DNA from: Daphnia carinata
Lineage: Eukaryota > Arthropoda > Branchiopoda > Diplostraca > Daphniidae
Length of the DNA: 64,000 nucleotides
Assembly (NCBI RefSeq): GCF_022539665.2
Contig: NC_081336.1
Location: 5,472,221 to 5,536,220 of the forward strand
Direction of reading: 5' to 3'
In this document: positions 58,111 through 64,000 of the stretch, piece after piece
Numbering within the stretch: position 1 is the stretch's first letter
Layout: each line of letters begins with the position of its first letter
Notes under the pieces: model-generated
The model's database searches: none
What the model was told of the DNA's origin: nothing
Seen by the model: only the letters and a program-made list of their open reading frames with translations
Program-made: the position numbers and the translations under genes

Positions 58111-58297
58111 CTTCCCCCGTTTCAACCTTATCCCATTCTGTCTATCGAAAATTCGGCAGGAGCAAGTGGATATTGTCCTAATAACTCCTTATTGGCCCAG
58201 CCAGTACTGATTCCCGACGCTAATGGAGATGGCGGTGGATGTTTCTCTTCTTCCTTGCCCGTTCAAGTCACTGATGACATCCCAGTTGGAGAAATGA

Positions 58298-59330
58298 ATG
58301 CCATCCTCTGACCAGGAACGATACGATCCGCCTGATCACCTGGCGGCTGTCAGGAGTTGCCTCAGAGAGCGCGGCCTTCCACCTAGAGTTACAGAGCTCA
58401 TCTTGGGTGCATTACATGCCAGTACACACGCTGCATATCAGTCATCCTGGACTGCTTGGAGCAGTTGGTGTCTAGAACGAGAAACGGATCCTCTGTCGGC
58501 TGGTATCACCGAAGTTCTGAACTTTCCTCTCCGATTATTTTGATAGGGGCAAAGCTATAGCACGATCAATGTAGCTCGCTCCATGCTTTCATCCGCGCTC
58601 TCTATGAAACCAGGAAACAACGTCGAAATAGGAAAGGGCCCATTAATCAATAAACTCATGAAAGGTATTTACAATAAAAATCGTCAACTCTTAAATACGC
58701 TTCTACCTGGGAACCGTCATGAGTCTTGGCTCACTTTGACTCAATAGCGGTAAATACCCTTACACATATCCAACTATCGCGTAAGACGTCAACATTGCTG
58801 CCGCTCACTTCCCTATCTAGATGCTCAGAGCTCGCTCATTTCAGCCGTATTCAATCGACTTCGCAGATCGGTTTGTGTCTTTTTCCTTAGGCATGCCAAA
58901 AAAGGCTCAAAATTCATGTCCACTTCATCAAATCGTCATAGAAGCCTGGCCCCAAAATTCCTCGATCTGTCCACTTTTTGCTTAAGATTTTACGTCCAGC
59001 GCACATCTGGCTTAAAGGGTGAGCGAAAGAACAACAACCTGTTCGTAGGCTCAAACAGTCCATATAACCCGGCGTTCAACTCAACAATTAGCCGCTGGAT
59101 TAAGGAACAGTTGAAGGAAGCGGGCATCGATACCACATCGACGCGATCTCAGCGCACTCCGCAAGAAGTGCAGCTGCTTTTAAGGCTGTAGCTAACGGCC
59201 TTCCCATCCAGACTATTTTGAACCAGGGCCATTAGGCTCACGAGTTCACATTTGCAAGGTTTTATCGACGTGAAATTCCTCCGATTGCCCAATCGGTGGG
59301 CTATTCAATTCTCCAGGACTCGCATGAGTC
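58298..59330 (+). pseudogene. DIRS-like tyrosine recombinase (broken)
   Basis: Starts with an N-terminal core-binding segment (LHASTHAAYQSSWTAWSSWC). A stop near 58541 is followed by INVARSMLSSALSM. The catalytic half (58916-59191, then a shift) shows NNLFVGSNSPYNP and SRWIKEQLKEAGID. The C-terminal block GHxAHEFTFARFYRREI near 59225-59275 is the region of the conserved Tyr. Not functional. Confidence 0.65.
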
Positions 59331-59449
59331 ACCTAAGGACTAGGAAAAGGAAATCTTAATTGAAGATCTTAATATTCTTAGCGACAGTGTAATGCTGCTT
59401 CCAAGACATAGTCAATGTCGAAGAGAATTTACTTACAATTTGTAAATTG

Positions 59450-59922
59450 TTCGAGCGCGCGTTAGCTCGCGATAAGCAATTTGGGCTGTGGGTAAACGAA
59501 GTGAAACCATTGTCTGTCTAATAACTCGCCCACCCGGCCCTCTTCATTTACTAGTTTCGCTTACTACGGTTACAATCTTTCTATTGTTATAACAGTGATA
59601 ATAATAACCAAAAATTCTACAACCCAAACAGTGGTAATCGCTTCAGAGGCCGTGTCAGAAACAACAACTGAGTATTGCCTACAAATTAAAAAGAAAAAGA
59701 AAGGGAGAGCATGCCGTTAGCGTTTACATAGAAATTCCTTTCTCTCTGGTCGAATGGCGGATCGAGTTCGAATGGAATATACGCCCACCTGGTTTCCTCC
59801 TTCTCTGACGTTCACCCGATTTTTTCCTTCTTTTGTTTGCCGATAAACAGCTGGAAAACAGTGCCACTCACAGTCAATGTCTTCACTTCATTTACTCACA
59901 ATCCAAATTGCTCATCGCGAGC
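59450..59922. repeat. Inverted repeat of about 60 bp, possible DIRS terminus
   Basis: 59450-59515 is complementary, with some mismatches, to 59865-59922 (shared core ATCGCGAGCTAA). DIRS elements end in inverted repeats, so this may be the end of one copy facing a second. The frame at 59837-60163 (108 aa, Ala/Lys-rich start) could be a gag remnant of the second copy; uncertain. Confidence 0.5.
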
Positions 59923-61046
59923 TAAAGCTCGCTTGTGTGAAGCAGAGGCTAAAGCTGCTCAACTCTCTCCTCTAGTTCCGCTTTTGAAAATCATAGCAGG
60001 CGAACAGAACAGGCAGACAGTAACTGAGTCTGCTTTGATGTCCATCCGTGGAATACTGCACTCTATTCGGCCAGTTTCAGACATATTGAACGAGAGGTTG
60101 ATGTCAACTTTTTGTCAAAGTGTACGGAACGCTAAATTTTGGCGTAAATTAAATTGCCGATAATGAGATTATTCAAAATGATTTAACTTAGATTTTGGCA
60201 CATAATTCATAACATTTCTTCCGAGATTCACAAAAATTGTGGCCTATATAGGATTCAAAATAATTCTTGGACAGAGGTGTACGAGACTCAAATCAGTTGC
60301 CAACCCTCCAATTTTGAAATATAATAAAGCAGAATTTTGGCAAAGGAAAATCCCTTGGTACACCTTCTAACAGGAAGGCAAAACGCTATATCATTTGGTG
60401 GAATTGCTTAAAGCGATTTGCGTACATTGCTTAAAGTTACAAAAAATATAAAAAGGTGCCAATACCAGAGTCCTTACCATTGACGCTATGACGTTGATTT
60501 ACATGTAGAATAGTACGTTTGAATACAACGTTTTGCTCATTTTAGCGAAAAAGCCGGTTTCTCGAGTCTGTTTGTTCGGCTGGGGTAGAATATTTCAAGC
60601 TACTGGACCAAGCCAACTTCAAACATTGTAATCGTTCACATTATTTTAGTCTTGAAAGAAATTAAGAGGCATGTTCCAGATCTTGCACATAAAACAATTA
60701 TTGCACCTCTCCTCCTCTGCAGTGATAATTTTCTAAATAAACGCGTTTTGCATTGATCATATTATGCATTTTCTATTGAGACATAACGTTTTTTAAAAGA
60801 GAAGGGAATGTTAAAAATCTCTAAAAAATTCCTTGCCTCACAAATCGCTATCTGTTTTGTATACGTTTTCTAAGCAACTACACAAGCCATTGTATACAAC
60901 AACTGTGATGAGCTTGGGCTTTTTCCGAATGCACAACATACGCTATGGGTACTTCCGTTTTCCATGCGGCTTTCGATTGAAATTAATAAAACAATAGGAT
61001 GATAAATTAAAAATCATTTTGACAGCACATTCTGCTTCTATTGTCT
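59923..61046. other. No confirmed gene
   Basis: Apart from the uncertain 59837-60163 frame, nothing recognised. It is the 3' flank of the spondin gene. Confidence 0.5.
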
Positions 61047-62479
61047 CTATGACCAGTTAAAATAGCTTCGACTGCATGAGCGAGCAGATCCACACCATTT
61101 TTTCTCTTCCAAGGAAGGGCATGGTCGTCCTCCTCGTCTAGCATGGTTTATTACTTTTCGGTATCTCTCAGAGACCCCTATATCACAAGTTTTAGAGCAT
61201 GGGGACCACGCTGACCACACTCCAACGTCACAGTCCCGTGGTAGACCTTAATAATAGTGAAACAATTATGAAGGTTTTCAGTTTGAAGTAATAGAACGTA
61301 CGGTTTCGAAGAAAGGCTTTAGTTGCCTTGACGGGTTTCGCCTTGGACTTAGTTGTTGTATCAGGAACATGAAGTGGTAACGACGCTAGTCCGTTAAGTT
61401 CATCAGCATTTTTTTCCGTGGTTCCTTCTGTAGTATATGTCCAAAAAATCTCTTTGGTATTGTTCGAGGAGAAATCTTTGAAAATATAAATTATCTTTTA
61501 AAAATGATCCGGTGGTAAATTTGTGAAATGCTTACTTTTCTCTTTTTCTGACTTTGCTGTATCATTTTCGATCGAATAACGTGTAAGATTTTCCGAATCC
61601 CGTACTACAGCAACAGCTAGATTCGTCGTATTGTCATGAAAATCTGAAGTGTTTCCATCTTCAGTAACAGAGGAAACCTGCTCCATCTTTTTGGTTTCTT
61701 GGGAAATTTTTTCGTCATTGTAGTTGAACACTTTACTCAGCTCATATTCTTTAATCTAGAAATGTCAACATGGGCTTATTTTTAAAATTTCAGATGTAGA
61801 AGTTTGATCCTGTTTTTGTCGAACTTTTACCTTGAAAAACTGAAACACAGCAATTGTTGGAAGTTTACGAACCCCTGGGTAGAAGAAAGCTGATGCGGGA
61901 TGATTTGGAAAGTTACTACTCAAATGACGAATGTTTTCTTGAGGTTCACTTGCCCAGTTTGGAGAAGTGAAAGAAAAGCCATTGTCTGTGCCAGCGTCCA
62001 CTACATCAACCTTAAATGGAAAATGCATATGAAAGCACAGTTTAACGCCAAGATAAAGAGGGTTCAAGTCTCACCTCAATGCTGATACCGTTCAGCCATT
62101 TGCCGTTAGCACAAAGATCTAAACTGTCAATTCCAATGAACCAATCGGGTGATGGAACAAGTTTAGAAATCAAAGATACCTTTATAAGCCAAATCAAAAA
62201 GAAGCGTTAAAGGACGAAATGGGAGTGGTGGTCAGTTACCAAAAATTTGACAAAAAAATCGACTAACTCTTGAATGGTTGCCGTCAACAAAAAACTCTGT
62301 TTCTGTTTTTCCTTCTCCAGACAATATTGCCGGTGCATTGAACTCGTCGTAGATTCCTCCTTCCCCTTGAGACTGTGTATCCAAGTAGTCACTCCGACCA
62401 TCTTCGGCAAACAACTTTAATCCTCTAGTGGCCTTGTGATTCAGACGGTACAATATGTACGATTTGTTGTGTGAACGAC
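61047..62479 (-). CDS. Spondin-domain plus TSP1 secreted protein (mindin/SPON2-like), 5' end not found
   Basis: Six exons (62479-62268, 62179-62075, 62010-61834, 61755-61536, 61475-61302, 61246-61047) join in phase with GT/AG introns of 55-88 nt to give 361 codons and a stop. Exons 1-3 encode most of a spondin domain: SYILYRLNHKATRGLK, PSPDWFIGIDSLDLCANGKW, DAGTDNGFSFTSPNW and NHPASAFFYP. Exons 4-5 are a Ser/Thr/Lys-rich linker. Exon 6 is one thrombospondin type 1 repeat (GVWSAWSPCSKTC, GRPCP, WCGSARSC). Spondin plus one TSP1 is the mindin layout: a secreted matrix protein acting in innate recognition and adhesion in animals. The first spondin segment and signal peptide must lie upstream; I could not find them to 64000. 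No damage seen. Confidence 0.85.
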
Positions 62480-64000
62480 CTGTGACCGGAATCACAAAAT
62501 CACAGTTTGCAGTAAGAATTACATGGTTTTGGCAAGATAATCATGATTCTTTAATCCAAGAAGCACAAAAAAGTCACTTTTTGATCGAGAATCAGTCGTT
62601 ACTCTACAATCTAGTACACCTCTTCAAAGAATTTTACATCCTCGGAAAAAACTAATGTGTCATCGGTTTTCCTTGAATGGAAAAGTGTTTGCCCCATTCA
62701 ATCAGAAAGTTGATTTTGATTCGTAACAAAAGTTTTTTTTCTTTATTTTATTTAAAAATATGGAATTATCAAGTAAATGTATTATAATTTTCAAATGCAA
62801 AACGGCCCTAGGGCCATGTTAATGAATTCTTGTATGTAATGTCTCCTTCATTTTGAAAATTCTCGTACTAGGTAAAACAAAGCAAAATGGTTAGATAAGC
62901 TACGGATAAGTAAATAAGCTAGATAGATAACCTAGTTTTTTAATCCAAGCTCAATAAAGTAACGCAGTGGCACAAAAAATCTAGTCTTAAAATTGATAAA
63001 TTAAAAATAGTAATAAAAAACGGTTTTGCAAGAAAAGACTAGGTTGCCGCCATCCCACCAACAATCGAGTGATGGAGTTATTGCCTCCCTGGTGTTGCGG
63101 TTTTCCGTTAACGGTGCTTAATCTAAAACTGAAAGGCACAGTTTTGCTATTTGCATTTGTTTTGATGAATAGGTAATAATTTATACATCTTTTAAAAATT
63201 GTGGACTTATAGGAAAAGTCTCCGCGTGTCAGTCCAGGAGGCAGGTGAAAGGATCAAATCTTACAAAAAAAAAGCACATAAATTTTTTTTACTGTTCCGT
63301 GTACTGCTCTTAGAAGCATGCTATATTAGGCGAATATCCCACAACAGAATTGTCTCTGCTTTCTTACGACGATTATGGTAGTCTTTCTATTTGTGTCTAT
63401 GCCCTTGGGAACCCTTAGGATAAAAAGGGCACAATAAATCCATTTACCATGACAAACGTTTTGTTGCCGAATCTTGGGTAACCTTCCCTAAACGTAACTA
63501 CTGATTTTCTAGAATAATCAATGTTAAAAGTCGATTTAGAACGCACCAAAAAGAAGTAGCTTTGACTGACTGTGTTGTCGCCAAGAAAACGATATGGCGA
63601 ATTCTGCTGTAATTTCCTGCAGCGTTTCGTATTGACCTACTTAAAAATGCACATTAAGTTCCACTGCGATTTATGGTGTTTTTTTAGAATAGCCTGATCG
63701 AATCAAAGAACCTGCCCTAGTGCCCTAGTGTTATCTGTTGGACAACCAGTTGCATTCTTTATATTTTTTTCTCAGTGTAAAAATGTGTCTGGATTTATTT
63801 AGAATTACTTAAAATTAACAATGTTTTGTGTATGTTGCAGCCCGTCAGACGTAATCTTGGATCGGTTTCATTAAAGAAGAGTTCAATGGCAAAATCCGGT
63901 TTTGCAACTTAACAATGGTGAAAATTTTTTTTGACGAACCATAGTAGTCAAACAGGAGAATGCATGATTAATATGGTGTAGTTTGACGTAATGCCAAATG
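62480..64000. other. No recognised gene; upstream flank or introns of spondin gene
   Basis: Expected to contain the first exon(s) of the spondin gene on minus, but no frame shows the conserved start of the domain or a clear signal peptide. No repeat or element recognised. Confidence 0.4.

Larger units (their letters stand above)
57335..59370 (+). mobile_element. DIRS-like (tyrosine-recombinase) retroelement, 3' part, decayed
   Basis: Plus-strand remains of RT/RNase H followed by a tyrosine recombinase, the order seen in DIRS-type elements. The 5' part (gag and most of RT) is absent, cut at the Gypsy junction. Many stops and frameshifts. Confidence 0.75.

Noticed and set aside
1-64000. CRISPR arrays, operons, bacterial promoters or rRNA
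   Set aside because: The DNA is eukaryotic by introns and gene families; no regular spacer arrays or rRNA sequence seen.

Overview
This window is eukaryotic genomic DNA. It contains short spliceosomal introns (about 55-90 nt) with ordinary GT..AG ends, animal gene families (a spondin/thrombospondin protein and a POLR3B relative), and BEL/Pao, Gypsy, DIRS-like, PIF/Harbinger, P-like and non-LTR elements. An arthropod fits best. The intron size and the mix of elements suggest a branchiopod such as Daphnia, but that is inference. A run of exactly 100 N marks an assembly gap.

Region by region. 1-8.7 kb: no gene recognised; a 969-bp palindromic repeat, a stem-loop, two tRNA-like Pol III sequences and a G-rich minisatellite. 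8.85-11.75 kb (minus): an intron-bearing, heavily broken POLR3B pseudogene cut by the gap. 12.4-15.2 kb (plus): a decayed non-LTR retrotransposon missing its reverse transcriptase core. 15.5-17.9 kb: a compact locus with two to three overlapping minus-strand frames (acidic protein, ankyrin protein, basic frame) and a divergent two-exon gene. 18.08-26.18 kb (minus): a BEL/Pao element with both LTRs. 26.2-35.4 kb (minus): a Gypsy-like element with a very large envelope reading frame containing repeated lectin-like units. 35.6-38.4 kb: scraps of BEL, P-like and Harbinger elements. 38.7-42.4 kb: a PIF/Harbinger element with an intact four-exon Myb-like gene and a decayed transposase. 43.7-57.3 kb (minus): a composite envelope-bearing Gypsy element made of one nearly whole unit and the collapsed remains of a second, sharing an LTR; a 1,756-bp palindromic transposon lies next to its primer-binding site. 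57.3-59.9 kb: DIRS-like remains. 61.05-62.48 kb (minus): an apparently intact spondin/TSP1 (mindin-like) host gene, complete at its 3' end.

Most of the window is therefore a nest of mobile elements, mainly in minus orientation, between one live-looking host gene and one dead gene copy. The two Gypsy-like envelopes look distantly homologous to each other and resemble glycoproteins captured from negative-strand RNA viruses; that assignment needs profile searches. The least explained loci are the overlapping ankyrin cluster, the tail-anchored accessory ORF between pol and env, and the lectin-like envelope domain.
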